A stretch of DNA of 64,000 nt from Bilabrum cf. latius (lineage: Eukaryota; Bigyra: Bicosoecida; Bigyra; Bicosoecida): NCBI GenBank assembly GCA_965178125.1, contig OZ237735.1:434001-498000 (forward strand). The letters are read 5' to 3'. Shown here in pieces: positions 22,310-37,300 of this stretch. How positions within the stretch are numbered: the stretch's first letter is position 1; every line of letters begins with the position of its first letter. Made by a program: the position numbers and the translations under genes. The notes under the pieces were generated by a model, which was not told where the DNA came from, ran no database searches, and worked only from the letters and a program-made list of their open reading frames with translations.

Positions 22310-25300
22310 ATGGTGTCACGGGTAAGAGATGCGCTAATTAGCGCCGGTGATATCAGCGACCTCGACAGGTGCTTGCAGGCACTTCAGGCCCTTTCTGACA
22401 GCCTAGCAGAAGTGTTTCCGAGATCGTCTGTCGCTAATAAGGACGTTATAATTCAGATGTTCGTGTAGCCTGGGGATAATTTGCTTTCAATCCTTAACTA
22501 GACGTCCACTGGTCGACTAGCGGCCGATAAGGACATCTCAGCAGCTCGTGCTCAGCTATACAGCACCCTTTCTGCTTCGGTTATAGCTAGCCTGAATGGA
22601 ACTTAGGCTCTTGGATCCCGGAATGCCAATCGCCCCGTGTTTAGGGCTCTTGCGTATGCTGCGTAGAAGCTACTTCTTCGAGAACGGGGTTCAACTGCAC
22701 AGCAGGCCGTGGCAGAGCTCCTTCGAGCGATTCTGGAGAGCGACTTGATCGAACCGGACGATGTCGATCTTAAAAGTATCGCCTAGGACTGCATGGAGGT
22801 GGCTAGCGCATCGAAGGTAGGAGCGACCGCAAAGGAGAACGTGTTGGCGCTGCTCGGTCGACTGGTTTCGCTGAGCTCGGAAGCTATGCCTGAACTGACA
22901 AGGCGAATTTTTCGGTTGGGCATGCATGAATTATAGAGAGAGATGGAAGCCGCGAGGCATGGGTCTGGTGCCAAGAGCGGTATCGTGAGTGGCGCACTGC
23001 GAGCACTTGCCTCGGTTCTTGAGGTCCAAGACGAGCTCATCAGTGGGAAAGAAGGCGGAGCATATCTGGAAACCATTTTCGAGTGAGTTGATGATTGCAG
23101 TGCCCCTCTTTCACGGAAATTTTGCCAAGCGCGTCGGCCTCTAGTGCTCACAGCCTCATCACTGGTGGATTCATCTGCTACACTTTCCTCGCAGAGCTGC
23201 GTTTGTTCGTGGTACCGTCATTGAGCAAGGGCAAACGCGGTTTGCTGTGACAGAGGCTTCCCTGCAACTGATCGCAAGCCATGCCCTTCTGTTCCGTCGA
23301 AAGATCAGAGACACGATGGGCGGCCTGCTCCCCAGGCTGCATGCTCTCTGCCACTGCAAGCACGAGCGTGTCGTCAAAGCCGCACCTGATGCCTTCATGG
23401 CCGCTATAGAGCAGATATCGGAGTAGTTTCTTCTCGAGGCATCCGTGTCGCCGCTTTGCATGCAAGTCTTCCGTGGGTAGAAGCCTGCAAACGGCACTGA
23501 TGCGGACCCGGGCGGATCGAAGGCAACATCCGGTTCGTCCGCCGCTGCCAGTTCTGCCAGCTCATCGGGGGCTGCTGGAGTAGGCAGTAGCAGTGACCCG
23601 CCGGATTTTTCAGGCTCAATTCCGATGGTCGACGAGGGAAGCGATGACCCGGCTTTGCTCGACCTGAAGCATCTCGATGACGAGCTTGCGAAGCTGTCTC
23701 CGGTGGAGGGGCAGCGGGTGGTCAAGGCAAGAGATGCAAGAGTAGACTTTGGCTTGCTTTTCAGTTTTTGCGTTGATATGATGAAGGGAGAGGCGACTCC
23801 ATGGCTCGCAGTCGCCGTCAAGCAACTGTGTGATGCCAGCGGGGGAGCTACAGGATCTCCCACATCACAGGCTCTGGTTGAGTGCCACGAGACCGTAGCG
23901 CAAAGGAAGCAAGCACTTGACCAGTGCTCCTCTGCAGCACAGCGGTTGGGAACCACCGAGGCACAATATGGTTTCGTTCGATCTCGTGATGAGTACATTG
24001 ACGCTCGCCGTCGGTGTGCTCAAGCCGCATAGGTTGCGATCGCCAGCTTTTCGGGCGGTGGGATTCAACTGAAGTATCGAAAGAAAGATGACGTGTTCCT
24101 TGGATGCCGCAGCTTTGCTGTCCTCGCTGCTGTTACCCAGGCACGATTCGGAGACAGTGTCGTGTCGCTTCTCGCCCGCCGGGTGCCACTCATTGTCCGA
24201 GATGCCGCCGACGCAATCGCGGGTGGTGACGACGCGTCAGCGGATAGAGAGGGTTTGGATGACACTAGTCTCTCTGCAGAGCGGCAGATGAAGAAGCAGC
24301 TCGCCTCTGTATCCACCAAGGTGAAGCGGGACTGCCTAGCTCTGTCTGTGAGTTTCAGGATGCTCACCTGCTGCAGATAGGTTGAGCCTGATGTGATAGA
24401 GCAGCTCGCGGCAGGCATGTCCAGAGCTGCATGTCAGTTTCCAGTGGTTACGACAGGCAAATCTGGTGGACGGCAAGCGATATGTAGCGCACTATTTTGG
24501 ATGTGCGAGTGCATGCGAACTCACCCTGCAACGAGGAGCAACGTGCTTTCGGCCATCTGCGCACCGCTAGCATAGGTAGCTCTGTCAAGGAGGCATGCAA
24601 GCACTGCTACGCTAAGACTGGAGCACCCGGTTACAAAGAGGCCAGTGACTAGACTCGTGTTTGAGATGGTGCCTCTTTTCATCTAGCTCTGCAGGGGCCC
24701 CTCTGAGCTGCTATAGCGTGCCATCATGGCGACAAGGCGTCGACGAAGCGTAGTGCTGGCTTCGGGCGCTGCTGCTGCATCCCAATCAGCCGCATCGTTA
24801 TCGCCTATAGAAAATGATTCTGCCGCCGTGTTGCTTTAGGGGATCCTCGAGGTCGTCCTTTCAGTTCTGCAGGAGGTCGACCTGTCTCTCAGCGTGAGCG
24901 GGCCAGGCGCAGCCCCGTCTGGCAGTGAACACGCAGGCGAAGACATCGCGGTGCTGACTGCAACGATGAGTGGCGACGTGGGCTATGCTGCCGGTCCAGC
25001 CCAACCATCTGGTCCCGCCAGCGGAGCGGGATCTGGCACGAATGCAACTCCAACAGTCCCCTAGCAAGCCCGACCGAGGAGTTAGAACGACTACTGGGCC
25101 TTCTCGGCTTGTGCAGATCTTCTGGTTTGTATTTTGCCTAACTTAGACGCAAATCAGCTGGTGCAGATTGCGCCTCAGGTGATGGATGCAGTAGAGAACT
25201 TGCTGCAAGAGCACTCGCATGAGTATCGGCTCTACACGCTCGCATGCGCTGTCATTCACGCTATCGATGTGTCGCAACCGATTCTAAGCGGGCAGAAAGG

Positions 25301-28300
25301 CTCCCAAGCAGCAATGACAGGGTCTGATGACATCTATGCTGATCAAACTCCAGTCCCGAATCATGCCATGCAGTCTATACGCCGCCTAGCTGGGCTCACG
25401 CTTAGCAATCTTCACGGCTTCCAAGGCATGGTCCTGTCACAAGCAGTCAGGTTCTTGTGCGCAATACCCGCTTCTACAGCAAGCACAGGCACGGTAGTGG
25501 CTGCAATGAAGGCTTTGCTGAGTGGGGGGGCATCGCAAGCAGCAGAGCACCCTGATCTCGTTGTCGCTGCGATCGATTCCCTTGAGGCCAGGCTTGCAAC
25601 AAGGGATGGCCTTGCTGATGCTGACCTTGCATTACTGTTGCCTGTACTGCTACAGCTATTGGATGCTGATGACGGCCCAGTGTTCGGCCTGGAGCAGCTG
25701 GTAACCGAGCGTATGGCAGCACGCCTAAGCAGTGCAGCAGCCTCTCCATCCGCTGCCGATGATCTCACTACTGGGGTGAGGAACTTGCTGTCAAGCCGCG
25801 TAGCAGCACCATATTTAAGGCGCTTCTAGTCCAACGAAAGCGTCCGTGTACACGACGCTCAGCTTCGTCTTGTATCATTCATTGGAAGGCTAGGCCCACG
25901 CGCCATGGAGTGCATTCCGAGTGCCACTGGTGCTCTGGTGCAAGAAAGCTTCTGGACCGCAGCTAGTGTTGGCTCTCAGGTTGTGGTACGGGCCAACGTC
26001 CCGGTCGATGATTTCATCGAAGTAGACATTTTGCGGCTCGTTCCGCGTCTTAGTGAAATAGCTCGCACTGGCGGCAGTAAGCAATCTAGAGTATCCGCGT
26101 TGGAGGCTTTGCATGCCAGCTTCATGATTATCATTGGGCAACCTTCAGTACAGGCCGCAGTTCTGTCCAAAGTCTTTGAAGCCTCGCTGGAGCTCGCCTC
26201 AGGATCCGATCCTATCGCAGCTCAAGTGTTTCAACCCCTCCTGCACTAGCTGGTTCGCTTGCTTCACTCCTAGCGGCATGAACCGGAGAAACGCAAAGCC
26301 ATTGCGCAATGCTGGGACTGCTGCGAGCAAGGCATGCTGCACCATGCATCTGCGTGCAGGTCGCTATCATCCTAGATTTTGTTGGAGTCCGGGGCAATGC
26401 TCCTGCAGCTCGAGCTGCCTGCTCAAGTCGATTCGAAGTTTGCTGCAAACTACAACAGTTCGTGGCAGCATCCTGCAGACGAGTTGGTTGATGATGATGC
26501 AAGTAAGGCAAGTGACATGAGCGACCACCCGTTGGACAGCTGGTTCATTCGAATTGATCGGGTGTTTCGGTCCCCAAGTCAATTTGCCAAAGCGTCTGCC
26601 GCGACCTGCCTTCACGGTTTGCTGTCCAGAGGCATGCAATGCCCACACAAGCTCAGCGCGTTGTACTAGTCCATCATAGTCATGGTCTTCAGGGCCTCTT
26701 TGGATCTGCATGGCGAGCATGACGGTACAAGCACGGCTGGTCGTCTAGTAGCGTCTGCATTAGATCGCGCTCGCATTGCGACGGTTCGCTGCATCGCCAG
26801 GCTAGGTCAGGCTTTCGGCCGAGAAGCTCCCAATCACAAAGAGGGCCTTGAATCAGGCAGCTTAGAGGCCCTACTGAACCCATCATTCGTCTTGCATGTG
26901 CTTCGTCTGGGTATCGATTCATCAGCCCCAGCTGCAAGCAAGATGCTAATCCTTGGTGTTGGGTTGGCTGCAATCGACGAGACCGCCAGCTCGGGCAGTG
27001 ATAGACGAACAATGGCAACCCTTGTAGCTGGTTTACAGCGTAAATCTGTTCCGATAGAAACGTTGTCGAAGTGCGGCAAGCTGCTGCAGTCTTGGGCTAG
27101 TAGGCACAACATGTCAGCTAGCCTTACTCCTGCTGTCGTTGTGCGATCGCTTGTTGCGATAGATGCCGATTCTGACGAAAGCTCGCATAGCAAGCTAGCC
27201 TCTACTGGGATTCGGCTGGCTAGTTTGCGTTCTCTAGTTCGAACATGCGTGGTGTCTGCCCACGAAGCCTACTCATCATTGTTTGGCACCGATCCTGCGT
27301 CAAGCTCTGGCAACGACATGATGGGGGCCATTGCAGATTTTGCGAAAGCTGCTAGCAAGGCTATTGGTGGTGATCGAGGCGAGTTTTAGAATGTGACTGT
27401 CGAAGATGCTGTTCGTGTCGTCAATGAACTCCAGATGCTCCTCCTAGCCGGCCTGAAGGCACTACCGAACAGTGTGCCGGCAGCATCTTCACCATCATCA
27501 GGCGAAGTTGCGGGCGGACTCGGAGACTTGTTCGGAAGGCTGCTTCAGGTACTCGGATCCTCTGTGTTTGTAGCCATATTGATCAATCCGGTTGACCTTG
27601 TCTCGGCGTGTTGTAGTTCACGGCAGCCTCGAGCTCAGCAGGCCGTTCTGTGGCATGAGTCTCGTCTGCTCATGGAGCGCCTCGACGCCGCATGGCGCAG
27701 CCCAGCGCTTGAGAAATGCTTGAGCTCGCTTGATAGAGAGTCCGTCAAGGGAAAAGCCGTTCTGTTGCACGAGATAACGAGATCAGTCGGATCCATGGGG
27801 TTGTGGGAATCAGTCGTGTGCGCATCGACCATTGCAGGGCCAGCCTCGAATCAGGGCAACGCTCTGCTCCTCCTTGTGAGGCTGGCCGTCGCTTCAAAGA
27901 ATAGCTTCATGCTGAAAGGTCTTTTGCCGTGCATATCGGAGCTGTCAGATCCAGGGAGTGCATGGGTGGAGATTCTGTACGAGGACAGGCTTGGGGAGGC
28001 TCTCCTGGCCAGCGAGGGCACACTGCTATTCTCCGAGTTTGACGCGACGCGGGACCCCAGGCGCCACTGTACTCGACTTTTACTTGGCGCTCTCACCACC
28101 CAGCAGGGAAGTAGGAGTATTTCAGGCGCTACATAGCCAGTGATTCGTTTCCTCCTTGCCGACGGCACGCAGGCTGACAAGCGGGTCCACGAAGCTTTGA
28201 GTCGCATTTCGCTGTTTGCCCCTATTCTCAGCTGGGTTTTGCTGGCAAGCGAGAGCTGGCAATGGATGTGCAATGATTTCAAGAAGCGCATTGAATCGTC

Positions 28301-31300
28301 GGATGTGGACGACAAAGCGGCATTTGGTATCGGAAGGATCCTGTGCACGATGCTCTCGATGCTCTCGATAGCTGCTGAACGGTAGGGCTCTGGATCTGCT
28401 AGCCCTTCTGCAGATGTCATCCGCAGCAGCATTACCTAGGGTTTAGACAGCTTAAAATTGGCAGAAAGAATAAGGTCCACCATACAGGGGTTTGGTGATA
28501 GTCAGGCCGGGCTGCCAATTTGCCCGGCGTAGGAGAGGGCCGATCATGCCCTGCCGGTTGTGGCTGCCTTGTTCAATCGTGCCAAGCTATCAGACAGTGG
28601 TTGCACACCGGCAGCATCACTTGTAATGATTGATTTTTTGGAGAGCACAATCAGAGCTCACCAGGACGGGGTGCCCTCTTCCTCGAGTATGTCGGTGCTA
28701 TCAGCACGTCAAGACGCTGCCCAGCTTGCAGTCGAGGTTTTTGAGTGGTTGTCAACCAGAAGCTCGTCTGGTGGCTGGTCTCAGGAAGAGGCGCGAGACA
28801 TCTAGCTTGGCTCCATGCAGCGATTGGCGGCTTTTGGGCTTCCTAGCGTGTACCAAGACTCTTTTATCCCGCTTCACCTGCTTGAAGTAGCGCCTGGCTC
28901 GCTGCAGGACACATACAAACAACTAGCTGTTAGGGTGTTGACCTGCATTGAAAGCGGCGTAGTATCGCGGTACTGGCCCATATCATGGGATGCTATCGGT
29001 GACCAGTTGTCAGGGCAACAAATGCATGCTCTCCAGGTTTCCTCGCACGCGGTGATCAGAGTGTTTGCAGACTCGGGCTGCATTGGCTTGCTACGGCCAG
29101 CTATCATGGGCAGATTGTTTGAGGCCCAGTCTTCTTCTTCGTCGTAGCCGCCTAGTATCGATATTGCCCTGTCTTTGGACGTTGCGCTGCGTATGGTGGG
29201 GAGACGCGCGCATGCAACGCCCAGCTTGCGCGAGTGTTTGCTGGCATGTGCCTTTGGAGGCGCGGGCGCAGCATCTTCAAGCCGGAAGCACTTTCGAAGT
29301 ATCGTAGAAGAATTGTTTGAGTCAGCTTTCGGCTCTTCTCAAACTTCACTCGCTTTGATTTCGCAATCAATGGTTCTGCCCTTTTTGCAGTCAATGCAGC
29401 CGAAAGAGCTGGTTGCTAGTTTTGGCGAGATGAACGGGATCCTCCAGAAATCAATCGCGTATGCTGCCACCGAGTGCATTGCAGGTGATATTGACCTTTA
29501 GCCCTAGGACAGCTCTGATGCAGAATGGTTGCAGGGGCACAAGGTGCGAATTTCATTCGCCTTGCTTGCAGTGTTGTTCGACCGAGTTCCCAAAGAAGTG
29601 ATCGACTCGTCTATCCAGCCGAAGCTGTTCATCCCTGGCTAGAAACTGGTGAAAACCATACGTGATTGTGCGCTGAAGCTGCTCCGAGAAGCATCATCAA
29701 TTCCTCTAGATGATAGCACTGGGGCCACTGGCAGCTCCTCGGAGGCGACGAGCAATATCATGAGTGGCATACTGGAGGCCGCCATCCTATGCTGGAGCCG
29801 TGCTGTCGGGCAGACCCAGTCGCAGTCCAAATGGCTCGCCCAGGTGTTCTGCAAGATTCCGGATGCGCTGGCACTCTGTTGCAGAATCCCGAGGCGCGAA
29901 GGACCCAGGTATCTATCTGATCCGTCGCTGTAGCTTCCCGAAGTGGTAGTATCCTCGAGCTCGTCGGTCCTCTCGCTCCCACCACTCCCGTCTGTAGTGC
30001 AGGGCAACGCCAGGCTAGCGCTTGGATCGATTTCGCTGAATGACGTGGAGAACTTGAATGCATGGAGCAGTGAAAAGCCGAGGGATGATTTTGCAGTAGC
30101 CGCAGCCAGTACTGCTGACCATGCCGAATTTGGCAGGCATATGCAGCGAAGCAAAGGTGTAGCAGACGTGACGCAGGCTCTAGGGCTTGGTACTCAGGCC
30201 GATGATGCATTGGATTCCGCTGACTCGTCTTAGAAGTCGACTTCGCAGACCAGTGCGACCGCCTCTTCATCGCAATATGGCAGCGATTCAAGGCCGCAAT
30301 CGGAAGGCCTGACTTCTGCTGTGGACGCTGAGCATGGATCGGTCTTCGAGGCGGTAGAATTGGACCCTGACTCATCCCATACAGTGTATTTTGCTCTGCT
30401 AAAATTGGTTGATGTTCTTATTGAAGAGTTTTCAGTCTCTGCCGAGCGACGAGGGGGTCCGTAGAGCGCTTTGCGTGATGGCGAGGAGCCTCGATGGGTG
30501 CACTACCTTGCCAGCATAATCGAAAACACCAAGCTGCCTCTGGCTGCTAGGACTGTCGCAGCACGGTTAGTCATGTCTAGAAGCGTGGCGTTGAAACCAT
30601 TCTGGTCCAGGCTGCTCGTCCCAGTGTTGTGCGTGGCAGCCGAGACTCTGCCGGCACCTCGCATGCACTCGAGCGACGCTGAAGTGCAGCGTGCCGCGGA
30701 TGCTGCTAGAGAATATAAACAACATTAGTTTGGGGTTGGAATCCACCATTTCGCTCGGGATGCTGCCGAGCTGCTGCTAGAGTGGAGCCCCGTTGATCTC
30801 TCGAAGTGCAGATGCCCTTGTGTGCCTGCCTCGAGCGATGCAGTTCCGGCCGCAGATGGTTCCTCGAATGTGCAGCAAGCAGTGTCAACATTTATAAATC
30901 GATGTATTGGGGCAGCTTTGTCTTCAAATTCGATTGTGTATCGATCGAACAAGCGTCTTGTGCTCGCATTGATTGAGACAGTCGCAAGCCCGCAGGGCCT
31001 ATACGATCAATAGATCGGGACTGCGGCTTCATACTCCCCTCCGATTCTTCAGCTGGAATTGAACCCACTGTGCCTTGCGATTGTATCGCAAGATACTTTA
31101 CTCAACCGTGGAGCCTAGCTGTCCATGCAAGATACTGCTGCGGCCCTTGCAATTGAGTGCATGCTGACGGCGGCAACACATGGGATTACTCTCCATGATG
31201 GTACTACAGCCAGCGGGATGGATTGGAAGCTGTTCTAGCGATCGTTCCTACTAAACGCTATACCTGCTCCCACGAAGAGTATTCGTGTTCCATCTGGCAA

Positions 31301-34300
31301 GGTGCTGCGACGTACGAAGCGCGACAGGGTTGTGCTGCTTGCGTACAGCCTGCTTGGGGTGTTGCATGCCAGACGAGACGAGCGCTTAGTTCCAGAGTTT
31401 GATATCAAGCCAGTGATTGCACTGCTGCGACAACATACCCTTGGGACTGCTACGTACGCTCCGGTGCTGTTCTTGCGCGGCCTGACTGGTCTTGCCCGCC
31501 AAGACCCCGGAGTTGTATCTGGAGACCTTCTTGACACTGTACTCCGACTTGGTGTGTCTTCTAGCGTCAAGAGTAAGAAGCAATCGGCGGCTGCGATGCG
31601 TACTGCTGAAGCATGCCTTGATTGCTTGCTTGCAGTATCTCGGGGCAGCGATCTGATCTTGTCGCCGTCTCATGCTGTTCAATTCGTGAGAGTTTTGGCC
31701 GCCTGCCTCGGCAGCTCCTCGACTTCAGTAGTCCGATTGGCCTTGAATGCAGCTTTGAATGTCCAAAATCAGCTGCCTGGCAGTGTTCTAGTTCGACTGC
31801 TGGGCAGCAAAGCTTCGGTTGTGATCCCGAAATAGTTCGAAGAGGCAATGGCAGTCTCTCGTGGTGTCTCCGTGTTGGCCCGTGCGCAGGAATCGAAGGA
31901 GACCTCGAGTGCAGTCTTGTCCTTGCTCGCTGGTTTGCTACACTCGCATGAAGATTTGCAGACTTCCGTTTTGTCAACGACTAGCGGGAGCATTGGAGAA
32001 ATGCTCAAATCTCAGGATAAGGAAACGCGCGGTCGAGGCACGCGGGAGGCCCTGGTGTTAGCCAACAAGTCGTGTGAGGATGGGGGTGACAGAGAATCGG
32101 AGCGACGGAGGCTGCGGGGGGTCGCGCTGTAGTACTTTTATGCTGCAGCTTTTGCCTACCCTGAGACCTGGACCGACGTAGAGCTCGCAGACAGCTCCTC
32201 TGTGAGGTCGCAATTGCTGCGCCAGATCCAGCCGGGGGGACACTTGGTGCTTCCCAGCTTCCCAGCTAGTGTCGTCACGATGCTCTCTGACTTCCTACCG
32301 GTCGCATCTGTAGGCTCGAAGTTCAGCGAAGTGAAGCAGGCGGCCGACTCTCAGACGTACTGGCAGCGGTGCTGTGCTGCTGCAGTTGCTGTCTCGGCCT
32401 GCAACACCGAGTCGAATTCCAGCGCAATTCACCACTCTTTAGCTGGCGGTGACGAAGGTGAGAGCTACCGCGTGGATGTCAGTCTATCTCAGACTGCTGC
32501 AAGCGTCTTTGAGGGCGATGATGGGGCACCATCCTCGGCCAAGTCCTTGGATCCTGCCGCGATTGCGTCGTTGCTGCCTCAAGGAACGGTTGGTACTAGA
32601 TCAGGCAGTATCGCCACGCTATGCTCGCAGGGAATGCAGGATGTTGTCCCAGTCTATGAAATGTCACAGTGGTTGGGCCCTTCTGTAGACCCAGAAATTG
32701 CCACGCAGATGCTGCAGAATGTGTTCGCCTCGGTAGGTCTCAGCCAAGACGATGACGCCGGAGAGTCGCCAGCTGCTACCTCGTCCAGCATGCACGCAGC
32801 ATACGGCCAATCAGTAGCAGCGACGACCCAGGCTTACACGTCCGCACCGCTCTTTCGTATATCGACGCAGAGCGAGAAGGGTGAGGCGAGGCCTCAGGGG
32901 CGCTCGAAGCAGGTCGATCCTGAACTCGCAGTGCCTCGAAGGGTTGCTCGGCACTTGTGGAAAGATCACCTGAAATCGAGCTTCACGTACTCCAAACGGG
33001 AGAGATAGGCGGACGCCTCAAATGCTTTGCGATCTCAATCCGGAAAGGAGGTTCGCGTTCACAGAGCGTACCGAAGGGGCGCCATGCCGGATGTATCCGT
33101 GTCTGCTGCTGACCTCATGAAGCCCCTTGCGGTACTTGCTAGCTGCAACGATTCGATTGCTTCCGAGCTTTTCAGCTGTGCCATGCATCGACTTAGTCAA
33201 GGACACCGAGAGTCCATCTCGGCCGCGGGGTAGCGAGGTCCTGGATCTGCTTCCAGACCGGCAGATATCCACTCCGTCATAGATTGCATCAGCAGCGCGG
33301 TCAGCAAGGTATCGGGTGGTGGATCAGCTGCTTCACTGGCGCTGGTGCGCTCCCTCGATACAGCGTGCAGCATGGACCGCACTTCCATGCACCCTTGGAA
33401 GTCTGAGTCGATTGCGATGGAGCCATCAACGCTGGTGGCCGTGACGGATTCCGGCAGACCCTCCGCTGCAGCAGCTGCCCTACTGCTAGAAGACATGTTG
33501 ATCCAGGCGAGCGCCTTACGCGGCGGAATTTCTGGTCCGTCTCAATCCTCTCCTCCACGGAAGCGACGCAGTCGTGGGACTTCGTCTACCGCCGCATCAA
33601 GTCTTGCAGGCAGTGCTGCTCAGCAGCTCAACCCCCCCAGACCAGAAGACGAGCAATCGGCATGGCTGTCGCTAGTTGAGATGTACGACCGAATCGATGA
33701 GGACTCGCTGTTAGCAATCGGCATCAGCGACACCGTCCCTGAGTCTATGCAGGTGGCAGCGACCATGGAATGCAAGAGAGAATTGCACGGTGCGCTCAAA
33801 CAGTACGGATAGGCTGTCATGGTTTCAGCGCCCATGGAAAGTGGGTTGGATTCCAAGGAGGAAGATGACCTAGATCCATCGAGCACATCTACCTCAATGG
33901 ACGATTCAGCCGTTCAAGATCCAGCAGTGGGGGGCGTGAAGCTTGACCCAGAGAGCTCACGACACTTTGCACTGCTCCGGTAGAAACGCGCTTGCGAACA
34001 ACTTGGCAAATGGAAGGAGCTGAACCAGCTCTCCGAGGGGGGCCGAGGCCCGCAAGGGGCGGCGTATTCGCTGCACGAGCGAGAGGCGGTGTCGTCATGG
34101 AGCAGCCTTGTAGAGAACGAAAGCGAATCGCCCGGTTCGTCGAAAAGTTTGCAGAGCAGCCTGCTTTCGATATATGCTTCAAGCGTACACTCGAGTGACG
34201 AGTGGACGCTCCCACGTGCTGCAAAATGCATTGTGCGAGGGGACAGAGTGACGGCCAGTAAACTGCTGGAGCTGGGGGTGATGCGCAGCTTGTAGGCGTG

Positions 34301-37300
34301 GCGCGAAGGGTCGGCGTTTGACCCTCACAGCAGGAGGAGCGGGATTTTGTCCATGTGGCACTGCAGCGAGATAGCGGAGAGAATCAGCTCCCTGGTCCTG
34401 GATGACACCCAAGAGTCTTTCCGAGCCTCGCTTTCGCAGCAGCTATCCCGCTCACTCCTGGACGCGCCAGACGGTGATCTATTTTCGATTCACAAGACTG
34501 TTGCATTGCGAGGCGCCCTATTTTCTCGGCATGCTTTCGATTGCCTGCCCCGTACTGTGTCTGCTTCCCCGGCTGTGCTGGACATGGCTGCAGCAAGCCA
34601 GGTGTCTGCGCGATCCTCTGCAACTGTAGCATGCATTCGCACAGGGCAGTTCAAGGCCGCACTGAAAATGTGCAAGTCTGCAATTTCACAGTAGTTCCCA
34701 GCCTCTGGACTTCGGGGAGGGCAAGTGATCCTAAGAGCTAGTTCTCCGGCCGCTATCGCGCTCATCGATTCTGCCTAGCTTCAATCAAGGCTACAGAAGC
34801 TCTCCGCCGAGTCTAATCCGGCTCGCGTTGCCGATTTGCTGGAGAAAGCGAATTAGTTGACTGGTAGGATGGCCAAGCAGCTGATCCGAAGTGACGGTGC
34901 ATTGCGAGATGCAGCTACTCAAGTGATTGGCATGCTTCGGCATCAACTGGGTGCTGCTGCATTGGAAGCGCCGTGCGTTCAGGATGGCCTTGGTGGCGAG
35001 CGAGTAGACGAAGCTGTGGTGGCTAGCCTGCGCAGCGGACTCATGGCTGCTCTGTAGGCGGATGCATCTGCGGTCCAAGACGAAGAAGTGCTGGATGCAG
35101 TAGACTTGCTGCTGGACCAAGGTATGTCATTAGGGCCGGGAGGGCCATCTGGATTGCTTCATGCAATCGCTGGCGAGGCGCCGAGCACAGCTGCCTCGAT
35201 GAACGTTTCACGTCTCCGCCGGACCAAGTATCTGCTCTCCTTTTCTAGATTTTCTGCCGGCTTGATCCGGACCCAAGTTGATGCAGAGGCTGGCGTCATT
35301 GGCATGAACAGCGATACTATCCCGCATGCGCTTTCTGCTTTGCCGTCGACTGGGCGCGGTGGCCTTGAGTCGTTAATATAGCTGCACGCATCTGCCGTGC
35401 TCGAGGCCATGCAGCTAGGCAGTAGCCATGCCTCGGCGCTGTTTCCATCCGTACTTGCATTCTCTCATCAATTCTGCAGCATAGCCGTTGTAGATAATAT
35501 GACAAAGGGACTCAAGGTATTGTCGCCAGATATGTTGCAGGCTTGGACGCCATAGCTAGTCGCGTTCGCTGGCGCCGCTTGCGAGGCCTCGCTCGCAATG
35601 CCGCCAGGGAATGTTGATGAGGCTGAAGCTGCCATGTCTCTGGCTCGTGGGCTCGTATCGGCCCTAGAATCAGTCGGTGCTGTATCGGCGCAGAGGGTTG
35701 CCGTGCACCTTCGCTGCCAGGCCCTGGACAACAAGGACGAGGAGCTGTCTGAGGCTAGCAACTAGCTAGAAGCCAGCAGTGATTCCGTAGGAGCAAGTCG
35801 GTCTGCTGCATCTCAGCTAGCTGGGTCAAAGCGGAAGCATCCAGATGCTAGGAATGCGAGCTTGCAATCGAAGAGCTCACGAGGCAGCCATGGCGACAGA
35901 CTGTCCAAGCGGTCGAGAACGGCGGGATCAGCTTCTTCGTCGTCCGGATCTGGCCGAGCAGGCGAAATGGCAGCTGGCTCAGCTGCAGTGAGCCTAGAAA
36001 CCAAACGGGCAGCATTTACGAGTTTGTTTGGTCCGCTGCAGGCCCGTGTTCGGTCCCCTGTCTTGGATCGCTTCTTCACGGCCGTGGAGGACCTGCAGTC
36101 CCCCTACTTGCGGGTTGTGGACTGGGTCAAGGCAACCCTGAAGGCTGCGAAGGGGTTGAGCCCGGCTGTCCGCAAGATGTTTATCCAAGACCAGTGGGAG
36201 CAGTTCCTGCCGTGGGTCATTCGCAGCCAGGACCGCAGCTCTCCTGCGGCAGTGCGGTCCACAGTCGCAAGCACGGACTTTAAAGCAGTCCTGCGGAACG
36301 CAGCTCGGGGGCGAAGCAGCCAGGCACCTACTTTTGAGGATCTGCAGCAATGGTATTAGAAATTGAAGGGTGTGAACCCAGGTGCTGCCCACAGCAAGAC
36401 AACAGATCTTCGCAGCCTGTCGCCGTGGCTGTCGGAGTACAGATCTACTGCATTCCCACTGTCCGATCGGATCGAGATGCCCACTCTGTGGGCGAGCGCG
36501 GCCAGGAAGGACGAAAGCTCTGCAACTGAAAACAACCATCGGGTTCACATCAGTAGCTTTGCACCAGCAGTGCTTGTTCTGAAGAGTCTGCGTGTGCCTC
36601 GGCGACTGACTGTGTTCGGCAGCGATGACCGCACGCACCGCTTTTTGGCCAAGGCAGGCGAGGACATTCGGCTCGACGATCGTATCACCGGTATGCTTGA
36701 GACTTGCAACCGACTGGCCGCCAGGCTACCTGCCTCCAGACAAAGAGGTCTCTTTGTGCAGACGTACGCAGCAGTCCCAACCTCGCCCAGCTCTGGGCTC
36801 ATTGAGTGGGTGGACGGCACCACCACGCTCATGGAGGTGCTCGCTTCCAATGCTAATATTCAGGGCTGGCATGCCATTGCGAATGACCCGGATGCAAGCG
36901 CAATGGCCAATTCAATTAAAAACACGACGAGATACCCGTAGCTGTACATGACGCCGCACGCTTCAAACCCTCGTGTAGAAGCTGCCCACGATACTGCTGT
37001 GTAGCTGACTGCGGCAGGATCAATCCGGTAGACCATATGCGACCAGTCTTCGTCCCCTGCATCCTTCTTTGCACGACGGAACCTGTTTGTGCGGAGCTTT
37101 TCGGCGACGTCTGCGGCCACGTACTTGCTCGGACTAGGCGACAGGCACCTAGAGAACTTCCTGATTCGAAGCGATACCATGGCGGTGTTTCCGATCGACT
37201 TTGGCGCAGCATTTGGGCTAGCCCGTTGCCTCCCCGTTCCAGAGCTGATCCCTATTCGGTGCAGTCCTTGCATTAGGCGCGTGACAGGGCCAGTGGACGG

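Noticed and set aside
24346-24376. Possible 31-bp micro-intron (gtgagt...ctgcag) in DNA-PKcs
   Set aside because: Its length is not a multiple of three, so removal would break the downstream frame. Retaining it keeps the frame with one more TAG.
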